The notes below the pieces were generated by a model, which saw only the letters and a list, made by a program, of their open reading frames with translations, was not told where the DNA came from and made no database searches. A stretch of DNA of 64,000 nucleotides from Streptomyces sp. WAC 01529 (GTDB lineage: Bacteria; Actinomycetota; Actinomycetes; Streptomycetales; Streptomycetaceae), in the NCBI RefSeq assembly GCF_003945545.1, contig NZ_CP029617.1, forward strand, positions 1,933,001-1,997,000, read 5' to 3'. Shown piece after piece: positions 23,279 through 34,100 of the stretch (position 1 is the stretch's first letter; each line of letters opens with the position of its first letter). Position numbers and translations under genes: made by a program.

Positions 23279-24120
23279 TCGTCCTGGTGGTCCCGCGCCC
23301 ACTGCGCGAACGTGCGGGCGGGCTTGCCGGTGACGGTCTCGACGGTGGTGGTGATCTCCGGTGCGACGCCGACGGATTCGGCGAAGGAGGCGAGGAGGGC
23401 GGGGAGCATCTGCGGCGGTACGTGCGGGAAGAGGTCGGGGCCGACTTCCTCGGGGGGTATGTCGATGAAGCGCAGGGTGCGGCCGAGGGCGGCGCCGATG
23501 AGGTGGATCTGCTCCTCGGTGGTGAGGGCCTCGGGTCCGGTGAGGCGGTGGACGGCGCCTTGGTGGCCGTCGTCGAGGAAGGTGCGGGCGGCGACGGCCG
23601 CTATGTCGGCCTCGTGGATGGGGGCGGTGACGGCGCCGGGGAACGGGCCGCGGACGGTGTCGCCGACGCGGATCTGGGGCGCCCACTGGAGGGAGTTGGT
23701 GGCGAAGGCGTTGGGGCGCAGGAAGGTGTGGTCGAGGCCGCTGCGCGCCACGCTCGCCTCGAGTTCGGCGTGCGCGGTGTAGAGGGGGTGGCTGGTGTCG
23801 GCGCCGTCCTGGACGATGCCCGAGGAGAGGACGGTGACGTGCTGGACGCCGCCCGCGCGGGCCGCGTCAAGGAGGGCGGGGGTGTGCGCGCCGACGGCCC
23901 GGAGGTGCAGGAAGAGGCCGGTGGCGCCGTCGAACAGCGGGGCGAGGTCGGCCGGTTCGGGCGTGTCGCCGGAGAGGTCGAGGCGGGCCGCCTGGGCGGC
24001 GGCGGGGAGGCCCGCGCGCTCCGGGGAGCGGATCAGGCCGCGTACGGGGGCTTGTTCGGCGGCGAGTTGGTCGACGAGGGCGCGGCCCACGTTTCCGGTG
24101 GCTCCGGTGACGACGATCAC
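23266..24120 (-). CDS. NmrA-like NAD(P)-binding protein
   Basis: A 284-residue atypical SDR. The N-terminal Rossmann motif is VVTGATGNVGRALV; it has FLHLRAVG and HVTVLSSGIVQDG but no YxxxK catalytic pair. That places it with NmrA/HSCARG redox-sensing proteins or NAD(P)H:quinone-type reductases. The C-terminal half (~170-284) carries the conserved FAQWARDHQDDF ending. The ATG at 24120 follows a purine-rich AGGAGCC. It stands alone behind the pepN terminator. The ligand and role are not determinable. Confidence 0.85.
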   Translation of the reverse strand: MIVVTGATGNVGRALVDQLAAEQAPVRGLIRSPERAGLPAAAQAARLDLSGDTPEPADLAPLFDGATGLFLHLRAVGAHTPALLDAARAGGVQHVTVLSSGIVQDGADTSHPLYTAHAELEASVARSGLDHTFLRPNAFATNSLQWAPQIRVGDTVRGPFPGAVTAPIHEADIAAVAARTFLDDGHQGAVHRLTGPEALTTEEQIHLIGAALGRTLRFIDIPPEEVGPDLFPHVPPQMLPALLASFAESVGVAPEITTTVETVTGKPARTFAQWARDHQDDFRP

Positions 24121-24240
24121 GGGGGCTCCTTACGGTCCTGGTGGCGGCCGTGCCGAGGGGTTCCGGCCCGGCTCTTGATCGAGCCTAGGCCGGTACCGCC
24201 GGGGCCCGAATCGTCGTTTGGGACCAGGGGCGGGGCCGGG

Positions 24241-24266
24241 GGGCGTAGGCCTCGGGACCTACGCCC
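24241..24266 (-). terminator. Terminator behind aminopeptidase N
   Basis: Perfect 9-bp arms GGGCGTAGG (24241-24249) and CCTACGCCC (24258-24266) with an 8-base loop, 12 bases beyond the pepN stop codon at 24278. Confidence 0.65.
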
Positions 24267-24277
24267 GCGGACCTCCG

Positions 24278-26817
24278 TCAGCCCTTGCCCGCGCCCTGCC
24301 GTACCCGCAACGCCCTGGCCAGGTCGTCGAGTTGGTCGATGAACTTGCGGCGCAGCGCGGGGATGGGGTCCGCGTCGCGCAGGCACCGCTCGCCCAGTCG
24401 GAGCGTCTCGGCGGCCACGAGGGGCGCGGGGAAGGCCCATCGGCCCACGACGTCGGCGACGGCGGGCCCGCGCCGGGCGGCGACGGCGACGGCGTCCTCG
24501 TAGTAGCGCGGGACGTACTCCTGGAGGAGGTCGGTCTGTTCGGGCTGCCAGAAGCCCTGTGCGGTGGCCTTGAGGAGGTAGTTGGACAGGTCGTCGGAGG
24601 CGAACATCGCCTCCCACGCGGCCCTCTTGGCGGCGGCGTCGGGCAGCGAGGCCCGGCAGCGGGCGGCGCCTTCCCGACCGGTGGCGCTGGGGTCCCTGGC
24701 CAGTTCGGCGGCGATGGCGGCCTCGTCGGTGGCGTCGAGCACGGCGAGCCGGGCGAGGATGCGCCAGCGCAGCTCGGGGTCGAGTTCGGGCCCGCCGGGC
24801 ACCGTGCCTTCGGTCAGCCACACCTGGAGGGGGCGGGCTGGGTGGCGACGTCGATGGCGGCGCGGACGGCGGTCAGGCGCAGGCCGGGGTGGGAGCCGTC
24901 CTCGGTGCGCCGGATCAGGTCGCGGCAGAGTTCGCCGAGGGCGGCGAGGGCGGCGGGCCGCTCGTCGGGGCCGGTGTAGCGGTCGGCGATGTGGGCGGTG
25001 GCGAAGGCGAGTACGCCTTGGACGAGGGCGAGGTCGCTCTCCCCGGGGAGGTGGGTGAGGGCCGCCGTCAGATAGGAGCCGCAGTCGAGTTCGCCGTCGC
25101 GGACCATGTCGCGCAGGCTGTTCCACAGGACGGCGCGGGTCAGGGCGTCCGGGACGCCGGAGAGGCCGCGCAGCGCGGTCTCCCGGGAGGTGTCGTCGAG
25201 GCGGATCTTGGCGTAGGTGAGGTCCTGGTCGTTGGGGACGATCAGGGCGGGGCGGCCGCCGTCGCGGGGCGGGGCGGTTTCGGTGGCGGGGATGTCGGTC
25301 TCGTAGCGCTCGCGCAGGACGAGTCCGGGGCCGCCGGAGAGGTCGCGGTCGTAGACGCCGATGGCGACGCGGTGGGGGCGGCCGCCTCCGTGGGTGTCGG
25401 TGTCGCGGTCGAGGGTGAGGGTCCACTCGCGTCCGGCGTGCAGGACCTTCGAGGTGAGGGTGTCGACGCCGGTGGTGCGCAGCCAGGCCTTGGCCCAGGC
25501 GTGCACGTCGCGGTCGGTGGCGTGGGCGAGGGAGTCGATGAAGTCGTCGAGGGTGGCGTTGGCGAACTTGTGCCGGGCGATGTGGGTGTTGATGCCGGCG
25601 AGGAAGTCCTTCTCGCCGAGCCAGGCGACGAGCTGGCGCAGGGCGCCGGCGCCCTTGGCGTAGGAGATGCCGTCGAAGTTGAGCAGCGCGGACGCGGTGT
25701 CGGGGACGGCGTCGGGGTCGGGGGCGACCGGGTGGGTGGAGGGGCGCTGGTCGGCGTCGTATCCCCAGGTCTTGCGGGCGATGCCGAAGGCGGTCCACGG
25801 GTCCATGGAGCGGGCGGCCCCGGCGCTCGTCTCGGCGGTGGTCTGGAAGCCCATGTACTCGGCGAAGGACTCGTTGAGCCAGATGTCGTCCCACCACCTG
25901 AGGGTGACGAGGTCGCCGAACCACATGTGGGCCATCTCGTGGGCGATGGTCATGGCGCGGGACTGCCGCTCAGTGTCGGTGACGGCGGAGCGGAAGACGT
26001 ATTCGTCGCGGAAGGTGACGAGCCCGGGGTTCTCCATTGCGCCCTCGTTGAACTCGGGGACGAACGCCTGGTCGTAGGAGTCGAAGGGGTAGGGCTCGTC
26101 GAACTTCTCGTGGAAGCGGTCGAAGCAGGCGCGGGTGATGTCGAGGATCTCGTCGGCGTCGGCGTCCATGAAGGGCGCGAGTGAGCGGCGGCAGTGGATG
26201 CCGAAGGGCAGCCCACGGTGTTCGGTGCGCACCGAGTGGTAGGGGCCGGCGGCGACGGCGACGAGGTAGGTGGAGATGAGGGGGGTGGTGGCGGCCCGCC
26301 AGGTGCCGCCGAGGTGTTCGGTGATGCCGTTGGCGAGGACGGTCCAGCCTTCGGGGGCGGTGACGGTCAGGTCGAAGGCGGCCTTGAGGTCGGGCTGGTC
26401 GAAGGCGGGGAAGACGCGCTGCACGTTCTCCATGAACATCTGGCTGTACGTGTACGTCTCGCCGTCGCTGGGGTCGGTGAAGCGGTGCATGCCCTCGCCG
26501 GTGCGGGAGTAGCGCATCGCGGCGTCCACGCGCAGTTCGTGTTCGCCCGCGGTGAGCCCGTCGAGCGCGAGGCGGTTGCCGACGAGGGCGGCGGGGTCCA
26601 GGGGCTGCCCGTCGAGGGTGGCGGAGCGCAGTTCTGCGGGGTTCAGCTCGACGAAGGTGGCGCCGTCGGCGCGGGCGCTGAACCGGATGGCGGTACGCGA
26701 GTCGAAGGTCTCGCCGTCCGGGTCCGTCGCGTGGGTCAGGTCGAGCTCGACGGTGTACCGGTGGACGTCGATGAGCTGGGCTCGGGTCTGCGCTTCGTCG
26801 CGCGTCAGTGCGGGCAT
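24278..26817 (-). pseudogene. pepN: Aminopeptidase N, interrupted by a -1 frameshift
   Basis: An M1 zinc aminopeptidase, ~846 residues if the frame is restored. The first frame (26817 to the TGA at 24814) covers ~667 residues and includes the exopeptidase motif NEGAMENPGLV and the zinc site HEMAHMWFGDLV with NESFAE. It runs into a false end (TQPAPSRCG) at a G5 run on the plus strand (24829-24833). In the next frame the homologous sequence continues at once (LQVWLTEGTVPGG) to the normal C-terminus at 24278. One extra base in the run restores the whole protein. This may be a real mutation or a homopolymer sequencing error. The C-terminal helical domain would be lost from the truncated form, although the active site is complete. 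Confidence 0.85.
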
Positions 26818-26896
26818 GGGGCCATGCTGCCCGATGGCGGCGGTCGCGGTGTAGGACGAAGATCTCCGCGCCCCGCCTGTCGGGCCCGGGCTGCCT

Positions 26897-27256
26897 CTAG
26901 GAGGACTTGGCGATCGTCTCGTGGTGGCGGATCACCTCGGCGATGATGAAGGTGAGGAGCTTCTCGGCGAAGGCGGGGTCGAGCTTGGCGTTCTCGGCGA
27001 GCTGGCGCAGGCGGGCGATCTGGCGGGCCTCGCGGGCCGGGTCGGCGGGCGGCAGGTGGTGGTTGGCCTTGAGGTGGCCGACCTGCTGGGTGCATTTGAA
27101 GCGCTCGGCGAGCATGTGGACGACGGCGGCGTCGATGTTGTCGATGCTGTCGCGCAGACGGGCCAGTTCGGCGCGCACGGCCTCGTCGGAGGCGGGGGAC
27201 GCGCTCGCGTCGGGGGCGGGGACGCCGTTCGCGTCACTGGTGTGGCTGGTGTTCAT
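26897..27256 (-). CDS. Chorismate mutase (AroQ class)
   Basis: A 119-residue all-helical enzyme converting chorismate to prephenate for Phe/Tyr synthesis. After a ~27-residue low-complexity N-terminus the AroQ core reads LARLRDSIDNIDAAVVHMLA. Active-site residues fit: Arg in the first helix, ERFKCTQQVGHLK, and late FAEKLLTFIIAEVIRHHE. The length fits single-domain chorismate mutases of actinobacteria. The ATG at 27256 is 11 bases downstream of the AraC-type regulator stop, so the two may be co-transcribed. Confidence 0.92.
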   Translation of the reverse strand: MNTSHTSDANGVPAPDASASPASDEAVRAELARLRDSIDNIDAAVVHMLAERFKCTQQVGHLKANHHLPPADPAREARQIARLRQLAENAKLDPAFAEKLLTFIIAEVIRHHETIAKSS

Positions 27257-27267
27257 GGGCCATGAGC

Positions 27268-28176
27268 CTACGTTGCCGGTCCGGGGCCGCCCGCCTCGGA
27301 GGAGCGCAGGATCGGCGGGTGGTCGGGGTCCGGTATCTGCTGCGACCAGCCGCCGGGGACGGCGCGGCCCTGTTGTTGGCGGAAGCGGACGGGGGCGGTG
27401 CCGACGCGGCGGGTGAAGAGGCGGGAGAAGTAGGCGGGGTCGTCGTAGCCGACGCGGCGGGCGACGGCGGCGACGGGCAGTTCGGTGGCGGCGAGGAGTT
27501 CCTTGGCGCGGCCGAGGCGGATGCCGAGGAGGTAGTCCTTGGGGCTGCATCCGGCGCCGCGCCGTACGGCGGTGCGCAGTTCGGCGGGGGTCATGCCGTG
27601 CCGGGCGGCGTGTTCGGCGACGGACAGGTGCCGGAAGGCGTCGCGGGCCAGGGCCTGGAGGACGGGGTCGCCGTCGGGGGCGATGTCGGCGCGGGCGCGG
27701 CGCAGGGCGACGAGCAGTTCGTGGACGGCGGCGCCGGTCTCGACTTCGAGGAGGGGGTTGCCGCGGCGGGCGGCGCGGGCGATGCGGCCGACGGCGGCGC
27801 GGGCACCGGCGGCGTCGGAGAGCGGCACGACGGGACGGGCGGGTTCGATGTAGCCGAGTTCGGTGTACGTGGTGGTGGCGGGGCCCGTGAAGTCGACGAA
27901 GCACTCGTCCCAGCCGGTGTCGGGGTCGGGCCCGTAGTGGTGGCGCACGCCCGGGGTGAGCCAGATGAGGGCGGGCGCGGTCACCGCCGTACGTCTGCCG
28001 TCGGGCCCGCGGAACCAGCCGCCGCCCGCGCTGATGACGACGGCGACGTGGTGGTCGAGGGTGCGGGGCCCGACGGTCGGCAGGAGGCCGTGCTGGAGCC
28101 CGACGCCGAGACAGACCAGACCGAGCCGGTGGTGGACCGGGCTGGGAGTGAAATACCGCATCCACGTGTGGTACAT
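27268..28176 (-). CDS. AraC-family transcriptional regulator
   Basis: 302 residues. An N-terminal cupin-like sensing domain (~25-150; DHHVAVVISAGGGWFRGPDG, W.TPGVRHHYGPDPDTGW) precedes the C-terminal double HTH (~195-285) with CSPKDYLLGIRLGRAKELLA and VGYDDPAYFSRLFTRRVGTAP, the AraC signature. ATG at 28176; an internal Met at residue 6 is also possible. No target is known. The neighbours chorismate mutase and pepN are housekeeping genes, so local control is not obvious. A run of GCGGGTTCC-type repeats lies upstream. Confidence 0.88.
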   Translation of the reverse strand: MYHTWMRYFTPSPVHHRLGLVCLGVGLQHGLLPTVGPRTLDHHVAVVISAGGGWFRGPDGRRTAVTAPALIWLTPGVRHHYGPDPDTGWDECFVDFTGPATTTYTELGYIEPARPVVPLSDAAGARAAVGRIARAARRGNPLLEVETGAAVHELLVALRRARADIAPDGDPVLQALARDAFRHLSVAEHAARHGMTPAELRTAVRRGAGCSPKDYLLGIRLGRAKELLAATELPVAAVARRVGYDDPAYFSRLFTRRVGTAPVRFRQQQGRAVPGGWSQQIPDPDHPPILRSSEAGGPGPAT

Positions 28177-28192
28177 CCGCGTGCCCCTTTCG

Positions 28193-28262
28193 GTGCGGGT
28201 TCCCTTGCGGGTTCGGTTCCCCTTGGAGGTGGTGCGGGTTCCCCTTGCGGGCCGGGTTCGAC
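28193..28262. repeat. GCGGGTTCCCTTG-type repeats upstream of the AraC gene
   Basis: Three to four imperfect copies of GCGGGTTCCCCTTG are spread over 70 bases directly upstream of the regulator start. They could be an autoregulatory site array or simple repeat expansion. Confidence 0.5.
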
Positions 28263-28297
28263 GTGTGGCGTGAGCCTGCGCCCCTCCTCCGCCCTCC

Positions 28298-29173
28298 TCA
28301 CCGGATGTGGGCCAGCAACCTGCGCAGGATGGGTTCCGCGTGGGTCCAGAGCAAGGAGCCGCCGGCGGTGGGGAGCAGGTGGCGGGTCGCGTTCGGGAGG
28401 GTTCGGGTGAGTGATTCGCCCAGGTCCGGGGAGTGGGTCGGGCTGGTGTCCTTTCCGCCGTACCAGAGGTCGACCGGGACGGTGAGGTCGGCGGGGTCGA
28501 ACGGCCAGCGGTTCATCGCCAGGGCGGTGTCGCGGGCGTAACCCGCGGGGCCCTGGGTGAATGCCTCGTCCATCGCGCGGCGGAAGGCGTGCTGGAAGAC
28601 GGGGTCGGTGTAGACCGCCAAGTCCGTGTCGGGGCTCGTCGTGGTGATCAGGTCCCAGAGGGTGTCCGCGCTGCCGAAGTCGGCGAAGGAGGCCTCGGCG
28701 GTGTCGGGGTCGGCCGTGACGGCGTCCACCATGCCCCGCACCTGCGGGTTCAGCGAGTGGGCGAAGCGGGGATGGGCCAGTTCGTCGCTGCCGGACACCA
28801 CGGCGACCGCGTCCACCAGACCATGCGCCGCCAGCGCGAGAGCGAATGGAGCCCCTTGGGAGAACCCGACCACCAGTGGCGTGCCGAGAGCCCGCTCCTG
28901 GATGAGGTGCCGGATGTCGGTGGCCCAGTCGGTCAGCGTCCGGCCGGGGGCCGGGTCGGAGGCGCCTAGACCCGGCCGGTCCACGCTGATCAGTCGGACA
29001 CCCGCCGCGTCGACGACATCGCCGCCGAAGCCGAGCCACCTGCTGGTCGCCGCCCCCGGACAGAACAGGACCGGGGTGCCGTCGGCCGGCCCCCACTCCG
29101 CCCAGCCGAGCAGTCGGCCGTCCGGCAGCTTGGTCTCTCCGAGCCGCTCCGGTTCCCTCACGCCGTAGTTCAT
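28298..29173 (-). CDS. Alpha/beta-hydrolase
   Basis: A 291-residue cytoplasmic alpha/beta-fold enzyme. The oxyanion region is VLFCPGAATSRWLG (~38), then VDRPGLGASD, the nucleophile elbow GFSQGAPF (Ser), and the late acid in WYGGKDTSPTH. The final part reads PTAGGSLLWTHAEPIL. Where many relatives have GH the sequence has GG, and the His of WTH is the likely catalytic one. The start codon at 29173 is divergent from the beta-galactosidase gene with ~110 bases between. Substrate unknown. Confidence 0.85.
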   Translation of the reverse strand: MNYGVREPERLGETKLPDGRLLGWAEWGPADGTPVLFCPGAATSRWLGFGGDVVDAAGVRLISVDRPGLGASDPAPGRTLTDWATDIRHLIQERALGTPLVVGFSQGAPFALALAAHGLVDAVAVVSGSDELAHPRFAHSLNPQVRGMVDAVTADPDTAEASFADFGSADTLWDLITTTSPDTDLAVYTDPVFQHAFRRAMDEAFTQGPAGYARDTALAMNRWPFDPADLTVPVDLWYGGKDTSPTHSPDLGESLTRTLPNATRHLLPTAGGSLLWTHAEPILRRLLAHIR

Positions 29174-29282
29174 GATCCCTACCGTCGATCGTTGCGTCCA
29201 ACCGGACCCGATCTTTGTCCATGGACCCCGCGCCCCGCCAGAGGTGATCGTGAACGGGCGGCAGGTGAACGGGAGGGACGCG

Positions 29283-31112
29283 ATGGACGGGTTCAGGGTC
29301 GGCGAGGACGATTTCGAGCTGGACGGGCGGCCGGTGCGGTTGCTGTCGGGGGCGCTGCACTACTTCCGGGTGCACGAGGCGCAGTGGGGGCACCGTCTGG
29401 CGATGCTGCGGGCGATGGGGCTCAACTGCGTGGAGACGTACGTGCCGTGGAATCTGCACGAGCCGCGTCCCGGCGCGTTCCGTGATGTGTCGGCGCTCGG
29501 CCGTTTCCTGGACGCGGCGTGCGAGGCGGGCCTGTGGGCCATCGTCCGCCCGGGCCCCTACATCTGCGCGGAGTGGGAGAACGGCGGGCTGCCGCACTGG
29601 CTGACGGGCGCGCTGGGGACGCGTGTGCGCACCCGCGACACGGAGTACCTGGGGCATGTGGAGCGCTGGTTCCGGCGGGTGCTGCGGGAGGTCGTGCCCC
29701 GCCAGTACGGGGTTCCGGAGACAGCCAGCCCGGATACCGGCGGCCCGGACTCAGGAGACCCGGACTCAGGTAGCCCGGCCTCAGACGCCCCGCACGGCGG
29801 ACCCGTGATCATGGTGCAGGTCGAGAACGAGTACGGCAGTTACGGCTCGGACCAGCTGTACCTGCGCCACCTGGCCGACCTCCTGCGCGCCGAAGGGGTG
29901 CGGGTGCCGCTGTTCACCTCGGACGGCCCCGAGGACCACATGCTGACCGGCGGTTCGATCCCGGGCGTCCTGGCGACGGCCAACTTCGGCTCGGGGGCGC
30001 GCGCCGGCTTCGGGACGCTGCGGGCGCACCGCCCCGAGGGGCCGCTGATGTGCATGGAGTTCTGGTGCGGCTGGTTCGACCACTGGGGCGCGGAACACGT
30101 CGTACGGGACGCCGACGACGCGGCGGCGGCGCTGCGGGAGATCCTGGAGTGCGGGGCGTCGGTGAACATATACATGGCGCACGGCGGGACGAACTTCGCG
30201 GGCTGGGCGGGCGCGAACCGCGGTGGCGGCGCTCTGCACGACGGGCCGCTGGAGCCGGACGTCACTTCGTACGACTATGACGCGCCGATCGACGAGACCG
30301 GTCGCCCGACGGCGAAGTTCTGGCGCTTCCGTGAGGTCCTGGCTAAGTACGCGTCCGAACCGCCGCCCGAGCCGCCCGCTCCCCCGCCGGTCCTCGGCGC
30401 CTCCGCGTCGGCGGCCCTCACCGACTGGTCCCCGCTGGACACGGTCCTGGAGCACCTGGGCACCCCAGAAGCGGAATACGCCGTGCCGCCCACCTTCGAA
30501 CAGCTCGACGTGGACCGCGGCTTGGTGCGCTACACCGTCTCGGTGCCGGGCCCGCGCGAGCCGTATCCGCTGAGCGTGCGAGGGCTGCGCGATCTGGCGG
30601 TGGTGTACGTGGACGGGGAGCGGGCCGGTGTCCTGACCGAGGACGAGCCCGTCCTTGCGGCGCCCGTGACCGGGCACGCGCGCGTGGAGCTGTGGGTGGA
30701 GTCGCTGGGCCGGGTCAACTACGGGCCGCGCACGGGCGAGCCGAAGGGGATCACGGGCGGGATCCTGCACGAGCGGCAGTACTTGCACGGGGTACGGGCG
30801 CGCGGGCTGCGGCTCGACGCGTTCGACGCGCCGTCGGCGGTACGGGAGGTCCCCGCGACCGGCGCCGCGCGGGGCCGCCCCGGCCTGTACCGGGGCACGG
30901 TCGAGATCACCGCCCCCGGCGACGCCACCCTCGAACTCCCGGGCTGGACCAGGGGCTTCGTCTGGCTGAACGGCTTCAACCTGGGCCGCTACTGGTCGAT
31001 GGGCCCGCAGCGCACGCTGTACGTGCCGGGTCCCGTGCTGCGGGAGGGCGGCAACGAGGTGTGGGTCCTGGAGCTGGAGGGGACGGCCGGGGCAGAGATC
31101 ACCCTGTCCTGA
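29283..31112 (+). CDS. GH35 beta-galactosidase
   Basis: A 609-residue beta-galactosidase. The TIM barrel (~1-325) has the GH35 entry LSGALHYFRVHEAQWGHRL and NCVETYVPWNLHEP. The acid/base Glu183 is in QVENEYGSYG and the nucleophile Glu259 in MCMEFWCGWFDHWG, followed by NIYMAHGGTNF. The C-terminal jelly-roll domains end with GFVWLNGFNLGRYW. There is no signal peptide from the chosen ATG at 29283, which has GGAGGG at the right distance. The frame is open further 5' to 29172, but no export signal appears there either. A short Asp/Ser/Gly-rich insertion (~145-172) is encoded by DNA repeats. It converges with the GH101 gene, 18 bases apart. Confidence 0.93.
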   Translation: MDGFRVGEDDFELDGRPVRLLSGALHYFRVHEAQWGHRLAMLRAMGLNCVETYVPWNLHEPRPGAFRDVSALGRFLDAACEAGLWAIVRPGPYICAEWENGGLPHWLTGALGTRVRTRDTEYLGHVERWFRRVLREVVPRQYGVPETASPDTGGPDSGDPDSGSPASDAPHGGPVIMVQVENEYGSYGSDQLYLRHLADLLRAEGVRVPLFTSDGPEDHMLTGGSIPGVLATANFGSGARAGFGTLRAHRPEGPLMCMEFWCGWFDHWGAEHVVRDADDAAAALREILECGASVNIYMAHGGTNFAGWAGANRGGGALHDGPLEPDVTSYDYDAPIDETGRPTAKFWRFREVLAKYASEPPPEPPAPPPVLGASASAALTDWSPLDTVLEHLGTPEAEYAVPPTFEQLDVDRGLVRYTVSVPGPREPYPLSVRGLRDLAVVYVDGERAGVLTEDEPVLAAPVTGHARVELWVESLGRVNYGPRTGEPKGITGGILHERQYLHGVRARGLRLDAFDAPSAVREVPATGAARGRPGLYRGTVEITAPGDATLELPGWTRGFVWLNGFNLGRYWSMGPQRTLYVPGPVLREGGNEVWVLELEGTAGAEITLS

Positions 31113-31130
31113 GGCCGCCCCCCGAGCACC

Positions 31131-34100
31131 TCAGACCTCGGTCACCTCGAACGCGTCGAGCACGAACTCCGCCGTGCCGTCGTCGCCGGTCTTGCGCAGA
31201 CCGACCCAGGCCTCCCCCTCGGCGGGCGCCGTGAACTCGTAGGTGAGAGTGGTCGGGTCGGTGGCGACGGGCAGCTCCTTGCGGTCCGTCTCGCGGGGCG
31301 CGGGGGTGTCGACCGCGGTGATCCAGGCGTACTGGCCCGCCTTCTCGTTCTCGTAGCGGAAGGAGACGCGGTAGCGCCTGCCCGGCGTGAAGCGGACGGT
31401 GTGCGGGACGGTCCGGTAGACGAGGCCGGTGTTCTCGCCGCGCGACTTCAGCGATTCGGTGCCGTCGATGACGTCGTCGATCGCCTTGCCGTTCCAGCCG
31501 CGCTGGGTGTACGGGGCGTGGCGCTGGGCGATGTGGGTGCGCGGGTCGGTGGCGCCGCCCGAGTCGCCCTTCACGAAGGGCCCCCAGCCCTGGGGGACGT
31601 GCTCGAAGTCCTCGTGTACGAGGGTGCCGCGGGGCCGCTTGACGGGGTGGGCCGCGACGACGCGTACGTTGTCGAAGCGCACGCGCGCGTGGCCCGCCTC
31701 GGCGCGCAGCGTCAGCTCGGCGGTGCCGCCGCCCTCGGGGACGGTGAAGTACGTGAACATGCGCTGGAAGCGGGTGCCGTGCTTGCGGTCGGCGGCGACG
31801 TAGTTGACCGCGGTGGACGTCTCCGTGTGGTTGGCCGCGGTGACGCCGTCGGCGGTGCGCACCTCCAGGGAGGCCCTGCGCCGCTCCCCCGCCTTCTCGC
31901 CGACCTCGACCTGCACGGAGGCGGCGTACGTGCCGGCCTTGAGGCGGGCGAGGCGCTGTCCCACGGAGGCGGCGGCGCCCGCGCCGATGACCAGCTCGTG
32001 GTCGCCGAGCGCGCTGAGCCGCACGGTGGCGGGCCCGCTGACCTTCCAGCCCTTCAGGGAGCCGGAGTGGAAGCCGGGGTCGTGCAGCGGGGTCCCCTGG
32101 CCCCACTTCGGGTCCGGCAGGGCGGCGGCGCGCTCGCGGTAGAGGACGTAGGGCTGCTTCGGCTCGGCCTCGACGGTGACTTCTCCGCCCGCCACGGAGA
32201 CGTACGACTCGAAGACGCGCCCCTGGTCGGTGAGCCGGTAAAGGGCGATGCGGGAGCGGCCCGCCCACGCGCGCGGGAGCCGCCAGGTGCTGGTGCCGCC
32301 GGTCGGGTTGTAGTGGTACAGCTTGGCGGGGTCGGTGGCCTCGCGGGGCTCCCAGGGCAGGAGGTAGCGGCCGTCTTCGTAGACGACGCGTCCGTCGGTG
32401 GTGATGCGCCGCTTGCCTGCGGAGGCGTCGGAGACGGTCGTCCTCGTGGGACCGGAGAAGGTGATCTCGTGGTCGCCCCAGGTCTTGATGGGGTACGCCT
32501 GGAGGTACTTGGCGGGCAGCGAGTGGGTCCAGATCAGCTCGTAGAAGGCGTGCCAGTCGGTCTTGCCGACCCAGCCCTCGAAGTTGCCCATGCGGGCGAT
32601 GCCGAGGAGGGTGGGCCACTTGTCGGCGAAGACGTCCTTCTGGTGGTTGCGGACGAAGCGGATCAGGCGGGAGTTGATGCCGCGCGAGGTGTCGCCGCCG
32701 TAGTCGGTCTCGGTCGCCCAGTGCGCCCAGACGGCGGAGCGTTCGAGGCCGTGGCCCCACTCGGTGGTGACGGTCCAGCCCTGTGCGCGCAGGGCCCGCT
32801 GGAGGCGGTCGGAGGTCCAGCCGGACTCGCGGAACACGTCGATGTAGAGGGTGTTCAGGCCGCGGCCGGTCTGGGCGCGCAGGTCGGCGAAGCGTTTGAT
32901 GATGTCTCCGGAGACCAGGTCGCGGCGCTGGTCGATGCGGTAGCTCTGGTCGAGCCAGTCCCACTGCTCGTTGTCCTTGTCGACGAGCTTCTCGGAGAAG
33001 GCGTGGGCGACGGGGTAGGACTCGGTGGCGTTGACGTGCACGCCGAAGTCGCTGTGCCACTTGCCGCCCTCGCGGACGAGGGTGTTGAGGTCGTCGAGGC
33101 CGCCCGCGCGGGTGTTGTAGTTGCCCGCGTAGTCGGGGTGGGCGGAGTCGTGGCCCTCGGACTGGTAGCCCTTGAGGAGCGTGTACTGGCGCAGCCCGTC
33201 GGTGGCCAGGTGGATCCGCTTGACGTCGTCGAGGGTGGCGAGGAACGGGTTGGTGGCCTGTGAGGCGAAGTTGAAGGGGATGTGCGGGACGACCCGCAGA
33301 TGCTGCTCGTCGGCGCCGAGGGGGTCGACCATGATGTCGCGGAAGGCGATCGCGGCGTCCTGCCAGTCGACCTTGCCGTCGCCGTTGCGGTCGCCGGTGA
33401 TCACGACGGTGGCGTACGGCAGGGGCTCGGTGGCGTCGACGGGCGCGGTCGCGGCGCGGTGGGTCCACTGCCCCGGCGTCAACCGGGCCTCTACGTGGTC
33501 GCCGCTCTTCACGGTCTCGCGCCACAGGCGGCCGTTCTCCCAGGTGGTGCCCGCCTGGGAGGTGGGCTTGTCGTAGCCGGTGTTCGTCTCGATCGCCCCG
33601 CCGAGCGTGTCGTGCGCGACGACGGCGTACGCGCATCCCACGGGCGCCTCGGCGGGCGTGTCCTTGCCCGGCCGGACCAGGGTGTCGCCGCTCTTGGCCT
33701 TGTCGAGCTGCACCTTCGCGGCGAGGAGTGCGGCGCCGGGCTGGTCGTCGCGTACGGAGAGCAGGGCGAGGCCGGGGATCCGCAGGGTGCCGACGCGCAG
33801 CGTGTCGGTGTCGGCGATCCTCGTGACGCGCCAGTGGACCCGGTGGCCCTCGACCGCGATCTCGACGTCGATGCGGGTGCCGCCGTCGAAGGTGAGTACG
33901 TACGTGATGCGGGAGCCGCCCGCCGACGCGGTGACCCGCGGGGTGTGCTCGGTCTCGTCGATGAGGACGGGGGTGACGGCGGTGGCGGCGTCCGGCCTGC
34001 CGTACAGGAGCGCGCCGCTCGCGCGGTCGGTGTAGGAGACGACGCGCGGGAACGCGGTGGCGACGCGGACGTCCAACGCGCGTGAGCGCAGGACCACTTC

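Noticed and set aside
28298..28360. Missing catalytic His in the alpha/beta-hydrolase (AGG instead of AGH)
   Set aside because: Related Streptomyces hydrolases, as I recall, carry GG followed by LLWTH, so the His of WTH probably serves. Not a clear defect.
31401..33263. Long plus-strand open frame opposite the GH101 gene
   Set aside because: Same shadow effect; Gly/Val/Asp-rich with no domain, and the GH101 frame carries all catalytic motifs.
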